Shown one piece after another: positions 1 through 11,041 of a stretch of DNA of 64,000 bases. The stretch comes from Alnus glutinosa. Its lineage: Eukaryota > Streptophyta > Magnoliopsida > Fagales > Betulaceae. The number at the start of each line of letters is the position of its first letter. The first letter of the stretch is position 1. The DNA lies in assembly GCF_958979055.1 (NCBI RefSeq), contig NC_084896.1, positions 25,174,501-25,238,500 on the forward strand, read 5' to 3'. Below the pieces are notes generated by a model. That model did no database searches. It saw only the letters and a program-made list of their open reading frames with translations, and had not been told where the DNA came from. The translations under genes and the position numbers were made by a program.

Positions 1-51
1 CGTGGACTTAGAGTCAAAGCTAATGACCTTTAAAACAAATTAAAAACATTG

Positions 52-1002
52 TTTTTAATTTTTCTTAAAAAATAATTGTTTGTTTATATAATTGCCAGTA
101 CTGTAGGAGATATTGGGAGTAGGGGTGTAAGATGAGCTTGGCCACTCGTGAACTCGGCTCGGTTCGGTTCGGCTAAACTCGATTCGGTCTCGGTTTGAAT
201 AATAAATGAGCCGTTTGTGAACACAATAATATATTCGAATATTAAATGAGACATATTCGTATAAACTCAGCTCGACTCGGATAAGCTTGTATAAACTCGT
301 ATAACTTCATTTTTACAATTTTTTCTTCGTATTATTTTAATTTTGTAATAAGAACATCTTAAGTAAAAATGAATCATTTTCCTAATATGATAGATATAGC
401 TTGAATTATTGTTATGAGTTTAATTTTATAGATTTGTGTGTACATGAGTGTGTTTGTGAGTATGTGTGGTTATATGTGTTTGTGTGCACACATGTAATTT
501 GTGTATGTGCATAATAAATTTATATACATACATATAAATTCGAGATTATATTATTTAAGATTCAAGTTAATTTATTTAATGAACTCAGATAATAAAATTT
601 TAACAAGACTTAATTAATTAATTATTAGTATGGATTTATAAAAATATAAACAATCATGATATATACTTTATATAAGAAATGAATAAGTTAATTGAGCAGC
701 TCGTGATAAGATCGAACTCGACTCGTGTTCGAAATAAAATTAAACGAGCCAAGCTTGAACACAATATTTCGTTCGAGCTCGACTCGTGTTCGAAATAAAA
801 TTAAATGAGTCGAGCTTGAACATTCAATACTCGACTCGACTCGGCTCAAATATAGCCCTAATTGGGAGCGGTGAAAACCTACTTAACCAACCAAAAAGTG
901 ATTTTTAATTTTTCATAAAAAAATAATTGTTTGTTTATATAATTGCAGTACTATAGGAGAAATTGGGAGCGGTGAAAACCTACTTAATCAACCAAAAAGT
1001 GA
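52..1002. repeat. Direct duplication of about 100 bp, first copy split by the hAT element
   Basis: Copy 1 is 52-119 joined to 869-900. Copy 2 is about 902-1002. Both contain an AATTGTTTGTTTATATAATT core, a GTACT.TAGGAGA stretch, ATTGGGAG and GGTGAAAACCTACTTAA, with a few mismatches. The duplication must predate the hAT insertion, because only copy 1 carries the element and the 8-bp target duplication. Confidence 0.8.
120..860. mobile_element. Non-autonomous hAT-type element, 741 bp
   Basis: The element starts TAGGGGTGTAAG and ends ATATAGCCCTA, so its short terminal inverted repeats begin TAGGG. It is flanked by a perfect 8-bp target duplication, ATTGGGAG, at 112-119 and 861-868; an 8-bp duplication is typical of hAT transposons. 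The interior is AT-rich with sub-terminal clusters of CTCGACTCG/CGAGCTCG-like words in both orientations. It has no transposase ORF, so it depends on an enzyme from elsewhere. A second copy of the flanking DNA at about 902-1002 has one uninterrupted ATTGGGAG and shows the pre-insertion state. Confidence 0.85.
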
Positions 1003-2040
1003 GATGCAGTGTGCATTAAACCAGATATATGAAGAAACAGGCAGTTGGAGTCCACCACACATATGCTATCAACTTGATTAAAGGACCAGATTCTGTTAAT
1101 TACAAAAATGATACTACATATTCCATATATTGAGAAATAGCCAACAAAGAGAGAGCCAACGGAATATCGGCCCATTTGTTCAAAAAAGACACCCGGCCCA
1201 AACAGATGATAACCAAAACAGCCCAAGTTGACAAGCAAAGAACTCATTCCGTTTCATATATATTCGTGAAGGAAAAGCGCCATTTCTACAAGTTCTTCAA
1301 CGACGACTCTTAGGCCGATATTAAAAATCTCAAGAAATAAGCAAATAGACTTCACTTTATTACAATTAGATGAAAAATTAAAAGTTTTCTGTTTGCATAC
1401 TTATGCAGAATTACTAAACTGTAAAAAAAAATAAAAATAAAAATAAAAATAAAAAATAAAAATAAAACCCAAAAGCAACTATTTAATTACTATTTATCCT
1501 AAAAGTTTAAGCTAATGGGAATATGTTAATTTAATTATTTAATCAAATACTTTAACACTCCCCCTCACGTGTGAGCTCAAACTCCATTTTAATATGTGAG
1601 ATCCATCACGTGAAATATTTAATTAAAATGAGAGGTAAATGAATGAGACTGAGTTCGAATTCAGAACCTCTACTCTAATACTATGTTAAATTACCACTTA
1701 TTCCAAAAGCTTAGCAATAAATGGTGATTTAACAATTAACATGGTATCAGAGTCAAATGTCCTGAGTTCAATCCTTGACTCCATCAATTCACCTCATTTC
1801 AATTTAACGTGTTGGGCCCCACCTATTAAAGGGAAGTTTGAGCCCACACGTGAGGAGAGTGTTAAAGTATTGATTAAATGATTAAATTTATATTTTTTCA
1901 TCCGCTTAAGCTTTTAATTTGGAACAAGTGGTGATTTAAGAGCAACCTCATTTAATCTATTATAGCCTATTATAGCATGCACTGATGCACACAATTCAAT
2001 AGATAACCATAATTCAACCAGAAAACATCTCATAATTGGG

Positions 2041-2081
<41 letters not shown>

Positions 2082-3570
2082 TTCGACTTAATTAATTATT
2101 TTCCAAAAAGCTCACTTCCAGCGACGCTAGCTATGTTTTGTTCCTATCCCTTTTGTTATGTTTTTAGTGTTTGCTAATTCGTTGATCTAATTATTTGAAT
2201 TTAGACGTATAAAATTTTATTTTATTTTATTTTTTTTTATGAATTTTTGTTGTAAAAATTCATGTTTTGTGGTCTCAGTCCGAACTGGATAGTTCTAAAG
2301 TCGTTCAAACACTAATTACCTCAAAATTGAGATTTAGAAGCCAGTGTTTGAAGAGTGTTCTATAGGCCATTTGAAGCTCTGGTTGAAAACTGATACCCAA
2401 ATGTCAGCATTTAATCTGTCGTTCAAATGGGGGGCCAAAAAAAAAAAATAGAGTTTTGGAAATGCATATTGGTTGGACACAAATCGAAACTGTAAATTAA
2501 AACATGCAGAAACAAAATCAGCTCTGTTTAGCCACTGTGCAAGCCTTATTTAACTCTTTGACAATTAGTGCATAATTGCTAAAATAATTAAGCAAAAAAA
2601 AATTTGGCATTTCAATTTCTCTTAATAATTTCACAAATTATAAAGTATCACATCAATTTGTAAATGATTTTATAGTAAAAAAAATTCAAATTAAAACTTA
2701 ATTGTTGGAAGTCCTAAATCTAATAGGCCCGACACGTCTCAATCTTAATTGTTCGAAGTCCTAATAAGGGTGACTTGGACATATATATGGACTGTGCTGG
2801 AAGACAATGCAACAGTGGTGAAAGATGCTTAGAAAAAAGAAAAACAGTGGTGAAAGAAAAGTAGAGAAAAGAAAAGAAAGAAAGAAACAAAACTATTATA
2901 TTTATGATGGCAATACATGGGGATTAGGAGGAAGACAATGAGAATCCGTTTATGGATCGGATAAGCTTGCTAGCTAGTGTGCCCGTGGCTATGCATTTCC
3001 AAACGGCGGCCTCAATGCTCCATCCTGGCCTATTTTACCATGATAACTTTCCAACACATTTACAAAAGAATAACGCTATTTAATTAGTAAAATGTCATGT
3101 AACTAGAATGATGTGATTGTAAAATCAGTTTTAAATTTTTATTTTTATTTTATAAGTACTGATTCAATGATTAATTTTCACTGTTAATTCATCAAGTTGT
3201 ATGAGACGTTGAAAAGTGAATATAGCTCATATTGGTTAACAAAAAGTTGTATGATATCTTGCGATGTTGTTGTCTATCTTTTGTTTCGTTTTAAACACTA
3301 TATCATGTTTGTTCCTCTCAAGTGTTTGTACGAGAAATTTGCGACCATTCACACAATATGAGAGCTATATAACTATCGATCCGGTAAATATATAGTATTA
3401 CTCTTTACAAAAGTACTTACAACTATCTTCATGTTCAGTCACATACTCCCTCAAGAGAATAGTGCGCGCCACCTTAAAATGACTCCACAATCACTGATTT
3501 GTGTACATATTAATAACCCCAAAAGGGAAAGAAAACCGGATCCAAGTAATTAAAGGAATATTATCCGCTT
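1003..3570. other. Intergenic, no gene recognised
   Basis: AT-rich sequence. Apart from the inverted repeat at 1480-1938 it has A-rich simple sequence near 1420-1465, a 37-base A tract at about 2041-2077 and short A runs. ORFs up to 87 codons show no recognisable domain or coding character. Confidence 0.6.
1480..1938. repeat. Foldback (long inverted repeat) element of about 460 bp
   Basis: The left arm (about 1482-1585) and right arm (about 1831-1938) are imperfect reverse complements over about 100 bp. They share TACTTTAACACTC, CTCACGTGTG and a CAAACT.CC block. The spacer holds a tRNA-like GGTATCAGAG word near 1743. A related degenerate stretch lies near 24110-24295, so this is a dispersed family. 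No target duplication was identified, so the transposon class is open. Confidence 0.6.
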
Positions 3571-3885
3571 TCAAGGAACAGTTGACGATGGAGTCAGCTG
3601 TTGTTGCCGGCCTGTAACAAATTTATGTCCCGCGCCAGGGCTAGGACCAGAGTGCTTAGCTTCTCCTAGAGGTTGAAGGTGTTTAAATGATTTGTGTCCC
3701 CCACCAGGCGGACTTGGCCCCGAGCTGTTCGCTGGCCTGAAGAAGCCGCCATCAATCTCTTTAAGAAGATAAGCTCGTGAGTGCTTTGAGCTCAACGGCC
3801 GGGCTTCTGTTGCAGAACGAAAGAGTAGAAGGTAAACAAAAAGGACAAGAAAAATGGTAAGACAGTACTTCTGTGCTGTACCCAT
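3571..3885 (-). CDS. PIP/PIPL-type secreted signalling peptide precursor (two SGPS motifs)
   Basis: A 104-residue precursor in one exon. Residues 1-28 form a signal peptide with a hydrophobic core (residues 10-22) and likely cleavage after ATEA. A variable middle leads to two copies of the PAMP-induced-peptide signature SGPSxxGxGH: SGPSPPGGGH (55-64) and the one-residue-shorter SGPSPGAGH (79-87). In Arabidopsis such peptides are cut from the precursor and act outside the cell through the receptor kinase RLK7 in immunity and root development. The family is plant-specific, small and usually intronless, as here. Motif 2 is followed by 17 more residues, so C-terminal trimming would be needed. A second, divergent gene with the same layout lies at 9826-10146. 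The CEP family also has GxGH endings but lacks SGPS, so PIP/PIPL is the better fit. The start is the first ATG, about 90 bp below a TATA box. Confidence 0.82.
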   Translation of the reverse strand: MGTAQKYCLTIFLVLFVYLLLFRSATEARPLSSKHSRAYLLKEIDGGFFRPANSSGPSPPGGGHKSFKHLQPLGEAKHSGPSPGAGHKFVTGRQQQLTPSSTVP

Positions 3886-3971
3886 GTCAGATATATTTGA
3901 AGTCAGGCTTAATTAGTCTTAGGAATATGCTGTCTGCTAGCTTGAGGAAAGAGTACGGGGGTGGTGGAGTT

Positions 3972-3980
3972 CTATTTATA
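3972..3980 (-). promoter_or_regulatory. TATA box of the minus-strand PIP-like gene
   Basis: TATAAATAG on the minus strand, about 90 bp upstream of the ATG at 3885. Spacing and sequence fit a plant core promoter. Confidence 0.6.
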
Positions 3981-3985
3981 CTGTT

Positions 3986-6900
3986 TGAGACTCTTTGAGG
4001 TGAGAATTAAGGTGAATATCATTATCAGTGGGGGGGCCGGGAGTAATTTTGACAAAGAAAAAAAGAAGAGATCGTTCAAAATGAATTAAGTGCATGCCGC
4101 CTCCTTAGGTTTCATACCATTGCCAGGGAAGCAAGACGCAATTAACGTAGATTCTTTGGATAGTGAAATGTTGATGGAAATCAAACTCTAAAAGTTTGGT
4201 TTCTAAAAGGACTTTCACAATTATAAGCCAGAGGCCCGCCAGAGTCAATTGCATATTTGGTTTTCATGTTACTGTAATAGGAAGTTCAAGCTTAAAAGGA
4301 ATTGTTCGATCCCATATTATATGTTAGATGTCCAAATTAATTATGACATCAAAGAAAAGACAGACTTAGAAGGAAAAAGGCCGGTGAAGTGTTGATTTAA
4401 GTAAACTATACGTGTGTTATATTGAAAGGGTCCAAAGGGATTAATGGGACCATATATATATGGTATCTACGTTTGGCTTTGAACCTAACCAGAATAGGCC
4501 ATTTCTCAGTCGTCTAAACATTTGAACCTGCCAAATCGCAAAAGGCCAGGAGTCCTTAATTTAGAGCAGTTGACATCTGGGGACTTAAGCAACCATTGAG
4601 GCGGCAAGCTAGAGGGACAGTGACATCCACATTAGAACTTTGGGGTTGCATGGATTATGAATATGACTGATCTATATATATATATTGATGGGATCATGCA
4701 AGTGCATGCATGCATGCATGGACAAGTCTGCTGATCGACCACATGAGCCATCGATCATAGCAAATAAATGGTACCAACAGTTTTTTTTTAAAAAAAACGC
4801 ATGCGTACGTTAGCCACATCCATGGAAGTGATGTAACGAAAAAGGGTATTAGACCCCACAACAACGTGGCCACTTTCTTCCGGTACGTTCCACCTGGGTC
4901 ATGGGTACGTTTAGCCCTTCTAATTATAACATTCTTAACAGAAGAAATCCTAACCATGTAAAAGGGCCTCGCCGATGATGACATGACAGGAGATAGTTGC
5001 TCCATATTCGGCCGCCCATGATATTCTTATTCTAGCATGCTTTTGTTTGAAGAGAGTTTAAAAAAAAAAAAAAAAAACCGTACGTTAGGAACAATGTAAT
5101 GACACAATATCGATCCAGCTAGCTAATATTGCATGGCTTATTGAACATTAGGATTCTATTCATTCTTTCTTTTTTGTTTTTTTTCCCCTAATAAAATATC
5201 GATGAGAAAACGAAGCTACATATCGATCCAGTGGTAATTAAGTAGCCTTTAATTCCCAATGTAGGGGACTAAATTTAAAATAAATAAATAATAAAATAAG
5301 GGGATAAAATTTGATTTTTTTAAAATTATAAGTTTTTTTTTAAAATAAAAATATATATATTGAAAAACATTTTGGAATTTATCCAAAAAAAAAAGAAAGA
5401 GTGTACATGTCGGAATAACAGTAGGAAACCAAACCAATTTTCACCGGATAGACTTCTCTCAATTTCCCCCACGCATCGGCACAAGAATACTTGCCATTTC
5501 GAGAATCCCAAACAGGCATGTCAACATCTCCTAGTACCGGCCACTTCATGGAGCTGATTTTGAATCTCAACTAGCTCATTAGACCGAGCTGAAGACCAAA
5601 ACCAATTAATCCCCATCTTTTATGATAGCAGCAAACTCAAACTTAAGAGGAAGGCTAGAATCATAAACTATCTGGTATCTATATCCATCCAGTAGGTAAC
5701 CTGCAAGGTGCTATTGATCAAGCCAAAGCAACACCCTACTTCCATGCATCTCCCGGCCACTTTAAAAATCACTAGTTAAGATTTTTTGAGAACGAGAAAA
5801 TTTGTTTGTACGTGCAGCTAATTAACCACAGAATTATCTTGTGCTAATGTATAGATAAATTTCAAGCACTTGAGCTATTCTTCATCCAAGCATTAAGTCA
5901 GTAATTAAGAAGATTTAAACATCGATCAACCAATAATTAATATAAAAAAATATATTAATTTCTTCCCCTATATATTCCAAGTACTTCCAATTCAACTGTA
6001 ATTTTGCGAAAATTGAAAGTTGCTTCCGACGTCCGACTCCGCCACTATTAGGATCCTCCGTGCGGGCTGGGTGTCAGGCCAGTGGGTTTTTGTACACCCC
6101 TAGAGGAGTCAAGTCCGCATATAAAAATATAATGATTTCACAATTGAAATGGGACGGACTAAAGTATTGACAGCAACTTAAAAGTTTGAGGGAATAAAAG
6201 TCACGTATATTTGTTCAAAATTATTAGATTATATATCATCTTGATTGGAAAGGCCAGGGACATCAGCCGGCTTATCACTAAGCTTGCTCATATCATACGC
6301 ATGGCTAAATTCATGGAAAAAAGTGGTAAATAATATCATTGTCAAGCTTTAAAGTAGCCTTTAACTAACCCAATAAATGAATGGAGATATTGATGATTGA
6401 AAAGCTGGATGTATATATGTGATGATGAATTGAGTTTCTAGTCCATTGTTGTCATCATCGATCTTAAACAGTCACACCCTCTAGCCTTTGCACGTCCAGC
6501 AGTTGTTTCCATTAAAACCTAACTTAGATTGTGGTAGATATTAAATCAGGTAAGAGTCCATTACATTAGTCCTCACGTACAGTGAAATCAAGTAATCATT
6601 TCCAAAAACTCTTGCATGAAAGCAAAAGAAACCATCGCATCAGGTCGATCAAATGAAAGCGACCAAGTTCTTATCAAAACAAGAAAAAAAGAAAGCGACC
6701 GACTAGTGTTCATAATAATTGAAAGGATCCTACTTAACTTCTTATCTTATATCACTTGAATGACTTATTGTCTATAAAGTTTACTCAAAAATTGGATGGG
6801 AGGAATTTTTTATAATTTGGTCTATTATAAAAAAATGCATGCATGTGATATGTATTTGATCTTATTAAAAGTTAATGTAAAAATTACATGCTTTGAGGAT

Positions 6901-7120
6901 AAATGTCAGTTTAAATAAATTGAGTTTGTTAGTTTATTAGTTTATTTTTATTGGCTACATTCTAGTTGACAAAAACACTTCCATATCAGGGACTTCCATT
7001 CCGAGAACTGCTATAACAAGGAAACCGTAATTCAGAAGAATATTGTAGAATATAAATTTCAAATATGGAATGGACTGATCAAAACATGATATCTGCACAG
7101 AATATCCATAAGAAGGCAAC
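3986..7120. other. Intergenic, upstream of the divergent PIP pair
   Basis: AT-rich DNA with scattered A/T runs (near 4780, 5060 and 5335). No convincing coding exon was found. The overlapping short ORFs at 4694-5570 run through low-complexity sequence. Part of this span is the shared upstream region of the two divergent peptide genes. Confidence 0.5.
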
Positions 7121-7124
7121 TTCT

Positions 7125-7950
7125 TGTTGAATGAAATATTATGGAGACTTCACAGCTCAGAAAGTCGGTTTTCCCTACAACCAGTCCGGACGCGAGCCAC
7201 GGAGAGTCAAAATCCTATGAAGGTCCGAACGGCTTAGCAGACATGAGCCACCAAGAGCAAAAGACTGGAAGGAGTCCGGACGGCCCAGCAGACGCAAGCC
7301 ACAAAGAGCAAAAGTCTGCAAGAAGTTCCGGACCTAAATGCTTTGACTGCAAATGTTGGAAGTTCCTTATGCAACCGTCCGGACGCTAGGGTTGCATATC
7401 CGGACGCTCTTCAGTGTTTACTTGAAGTTTCAGTTGCAGGTCCAGATGCCGTCTATGCAAATATGAGTTTAAGTATAATTAATATTTCTGAAGCCTATTT
7501 AAAGATGCTTATAGGCTGCTTATTTGTAAGGAGTATCATATAAAGTCCATTGTGCTAAGAGATGATGTTTAGGCAGAGATTATTAGATTTGCTAGCTCTC
7601 TTAGAATATTTTTATGTTGTGTGATTTGATCAATTAAAGTCTAGTTTAGGGAGGAACCCTAAGTTAAAGAAGTCCATTGAAAACCTCTTCAGACAGGATG
7701 TCTAGTTAGGAAGCGTTCACGTATAGATATGTATCAGAGTTAGAGATACAACTACTGCATCGGATTATGTGAGTACTACCTTGTAACTAACTTTGTCTTC
7801 TGAATAGTGAATTTCCTAGATTTGACTGTCCCAGAGTGGTTTTTCTCTTTATAAGAGTTTTTACTTCATCAACAAATTAAAATATTTGTCTCTTTTAAAT
7901 TCTGTATTTAATATTTTGTAACATAATTGATCATACACACAAGTTAATTA
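7125..7950 (+). mobile_element. Probable solo LTR or LTR fragment, Copia-like
   Basis: The segment begins TGTTGA. It then carries TCCGGA(C) words at 7185, 7275, 7327, 7378 and 7399, a promoter-like AT-rich zone, and a U5-like tail with a TTGTGTGAT stretch and a T-rich run ending near CATACACA. This looks like the LTR of a plant Copia element. No tRNA primer-binding site follows and no gag-pol ORF is near, so a solo LTR is likeliest. I could not find a matching 5-bp target duplication, so both ends are approximate. Confidence 0.4.
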
Positions 7951-7998
7951 GGAATCTATATTTTTCAGAGTTAAAGAAAAATTTTCTAAACCAATTTA

Positions 7999-8588
7999 TG
8001 CTCCGTTTGTTTCGACGTAAAATGATTTCCGTCGTAAAATGATTTCGACGAAATCATTTTCAGAAAAAATGATTTTCTCGAAAATATTTTTCGGTGTTTG
8101 GTTCGCACGAAAAAATTACGAAATGCAAAAATAAGAATTTGGTAATTGTCGCCGGCCGGATCAATACCCGGATCCGGCATTTTTGGCCAAATCCGACCTG
8201 CTTGGCCGGAATCCGGCGATATCCCGGCCAGAATTTGGTCTGCCGGTGCCGGATTCCGGTAACGGCAGAATTCCGGTGGCCTGATTCAGGCGCCGGCAGG
8301 TTTCCGGCGACTGGATGTTGTCGGACTCCGGCGCCGATTGGATCTCGATGACCGACAATTGCTAAATTTTAACGATCGGATATCAAACATGCGTGTAAGG
8401 ACAAAGAGCTTAATTTCGGAAAACGATTTACGGTTTTAAAAATCGTAAATCGTTTTCCGAAAATTAAAGAAGCTTTTACGGTTAAACCGAAAATGATTTT
8501 CGTTGACTGTTATTTTCGCCCCAACCAAACACCGGAAAATGCCGAAATCATTTTCCAGAAATCATTTTACGCCGAAACAAACGGAGTA
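7999..8588. mobile_element. Tourist-like (PIF/Harbinger) MITE, copy A, 590 bp
   Basis: The ends are TGCTCCGTTTGTTTCG and its near-perfect complement CGAAACAAACGGAGTA. A 3-bp target duplication TTA lies at 7996-7998 and 8589-8591, the hallmark of PIF/Harbinger elements. Sub-terminal arms of about 120 bp repeat AAATCATTTT words in both orientations. A second internal hairpin at about 8421-8462 is CGGAAAACGATTTACGG with its complement. The core (8150-8345) is strikingly GC-rich and full of CCGGATTCCGG-like words. There is no transposase. Short ORFs across the core are by-products of the repeat. Confidence 0.85.
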
Positions 8589-8591
8589 TTA

Positions 8592-9825
8592 GAGAAAAAT
8601 GTATTCCTATTGTGATTACGACTTCAATTTCCAAAACCAAAATGAAGAAAATTCGGCATGAAACATTGCCTAAAAACAAGTCAAATATTGATTTCATTTT
8701 CATGAGACTTTTAAAGATTCTTTTTCCAAAAAAAGTGTGACAGGTGGCACAAAAAACTTAGCATAAATACAAAATTAACTTCAAAAGGGTTTAAGGCTAG
8801 GATGTCCAAAATCAACGACTTAAGAGTATATTGCGTAAAGTAGGATTGATTTTATTTGTAATTTGTAACGTGAGGGAGAAGGAAATGTTGCCTCTCAACG
8901 GGTCACAGCTTGTGGATGGAGAAATGGTGGTTGAATTTCAATATTTTATTGTGTGGATAGGTCAACGGCCTTGATGTTCCCAATGGGTACGTTTAGACAT
9001 GGCACAAAATCCTCCGACCCTTTTGCAACCACGACCAGTCAGACAATTCAAAAATTAAAACCCATCTTGATGCGTGAACCGAGATTTACGTATGCTCTAC
9101 AAACAAATTTGGTTGTAAATATATAGTTCTAGTATAAAGTAAATGATATGGATATTTAGATGTTACATGGAATGTAGGAATTAATAACCATGAAAACTAC
9201 TTATAATTTTCTCGATTTTTAACAATTTGGACATTAGTCTATGTATAAAGTAATGATGATCCTTTTCATCGATCCTCCGATCCACCCCCCCAGACTTGTG
9301 GAAAAGAAAATATATAGAGTACATGTGTCGGTTTTTTAAGTGCCTATATGAGAAAGTCACTTAAAATACGTTACAATATCAACTGATATGAAAATGCATG
9401 GGCCGGGTATGATTAATGATTGTAAATAGTAACATTACTCAAATATATATTACGAGAAACGTGACCCAAATTAAACTAAGAAAAATCATATTGCCGGTTA
9501 TTATCTACTTACATAAATATATTAAGACATGTAGTAGTGTACGTGACACTCATTTTCATAAAAAGTGAACTGTCATGCGAATTTGTAAATGAATTAGAGT
9601 ACACTAAACATTTTTTTATTTCAAATTAAAGAACCCCAAAAATGAGGGCAAGAAAAACTATTTAAATTAGGCAAGAAACGTACATTAGCTTCTAAGACAA
9701 TACTTGTGAAACTACTCCAAGTAATCATAATTAATTAACCAGCTCGATCTTCAATGCTTTTTGCCAATTATCACGCAACAAAACTTTTATAAGCTTAATT
9801 AGCTTAATTTGTTTAGCATAAAAAG
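8592..9825. other. Intergenic and 5' flank of the plus-strand PIP-like gene
   Basis: AT-rich, without recognisable exons or repeats. A weak TATA-like TTTTATAAG sits about 40 bp before the ATG at 9826, too close to be certain. Confidence 0.4.
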
Positions 9826-10146
9826 ATGGGTGGCAAAGTAAGGTATTTTCATATTGGTGCTATTTTTGTTCTTCTCTTGCTCAGCTTTGGCATGTTTGGG
9901 ACGACGACAGAAGCTCATCCATTAAAGTACCTTTTGAAGCTGGATAGCTCTTTCAGAGGATCAATGGAGGGTCCTGTGGGCAGACTGTCTCTTCGCTATC
10001 GGATGATTAAGCATCCAGGGCCAAGCCAACGTGGTGAAGGACACCAATCTAGGAAGGGTCGAAATTTGTTACTACACAATATTAAGAAAGACTCCGGTCC
10101 AAGCTCCGGTGACGGACACGAGAATTTCAGTCGCATGCACCATTAA
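9826..10146 (+). CDS. PIP/PIPL-type secreted signalling peptide precursor (two SGPS-type motifs)
   Basis: A 106-residue single-exon precursor. Residues 1-30 are a signal peptide: a basic start, a hydrophobic core at 10-24 and likely cleavage after TTTEA. Two PIP-type motifs follow: PGPSQRGEGH (64-73), where Pro replaces the first Ser, and SGPSSGDGH (90-98), the nine-residue variant. Layout matches the gene at 3571-3885: ten-residue motif first, nine-residue motif second, and TEA-x-PL at the signal cleavage region. This supports descent from one duplicated gene despite little identity elsewhere. Such peptides act in the apoplast on RLK7-type receptor kinases. The Ser-to-Pro change in motif 1 makes motif 2 the better candidate active peptide. 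Expression is not shown by the sequence. Confidence 0.8.
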   Translation: MGGKVRYFHIGAIFVLLLLSFGMFGTTTEAHPLKYLLKLDSSFRGSMEGPVGRLSLRYRMIKHPGPSQRGEGHQSRKGRNLLLHNIKKDSGPSSGDGHENFSRMHH

Positions 10147-11003
10147 AGCTAAAGCTTTGCTATAGTGTTGAATATATGTCTCAAAATTCTGTTTTTTTTT
10201 TTTTTTCTTCTTCTTCTTCTTTCTTTCTTATTAAATATACATGTGTACTTAATTAATTATTTTTTGTTGTTTTTACTTCTTCTAAATCCTATTGTGATGA
10301 GAATAAATAGGATGATGTTTACTTATATGAAGGAAGTCACGTTTTGATTGTTCTTATCGATCATTCTGTTTTTAAGTTCAGAATCATATGATACCAACCT
10401 CAGCTACCTTAAAAACCGGCAGAAAAAATGTCCAAAAATTTATATACTCATGATTAAGATTACATTTAATTAACGTGGAATACATGGGATTGTAACATAA
10501 TTAGAACACGACTAGCCGTAAACTAAAGTAGATCGACCAGTGGTCTCAAAGTTATTTTCCTCATTCAACACCAAACTACTGTGCAGATCGAATTGTAATC
10601 TTTTTACTTTTCTTTTCTTTTCTTTTTTTCTCTCTCGACTAATATGTGAAATTATCCATATATTCGTTTGATCTCATATTGATCTTGTAAACACAAATGA
10701 TATAGAAAAGAGAATCGAAGAAAACGTTTTACAAAAGAATTATGTTCATAAAGATGGACATCGAGGCTCTATAGCCTCTATCATATATAGTTCCACATGT
10801 GACGTATATAATCCTACAATGATTTATAACGTGGAACGTCTATAGGGTGATATATTGTCACATCTTTTTTAGTAAGAGTTTTGCTACATATACTAAAAAA
10901 TTTACTACATATTGTTTTATAAATCAAGGTGGTGCTTATATGGACTTTGTCATGCCAGCAACTTAACAATTAAAATAAACAAGATTTATATTATTTTATT
11001 AAT

Positions 11004-11041
<38 letters not shown>

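Noticed and set aside
984-1247. 87-codon minus-strand frame
   Set aside because: Hydrophobic but unlike any family, overlaps a duplicated repeat, and has no promoter or conservation evidence.
1741-1760. TGGTATCAGAG, resembling an initiator-Met tRNA primer-binding site
   Set aside because: There is no LTR before it and it lies in the spacer of a foldback repeat; not evidence of an LTR retrotransposon here.
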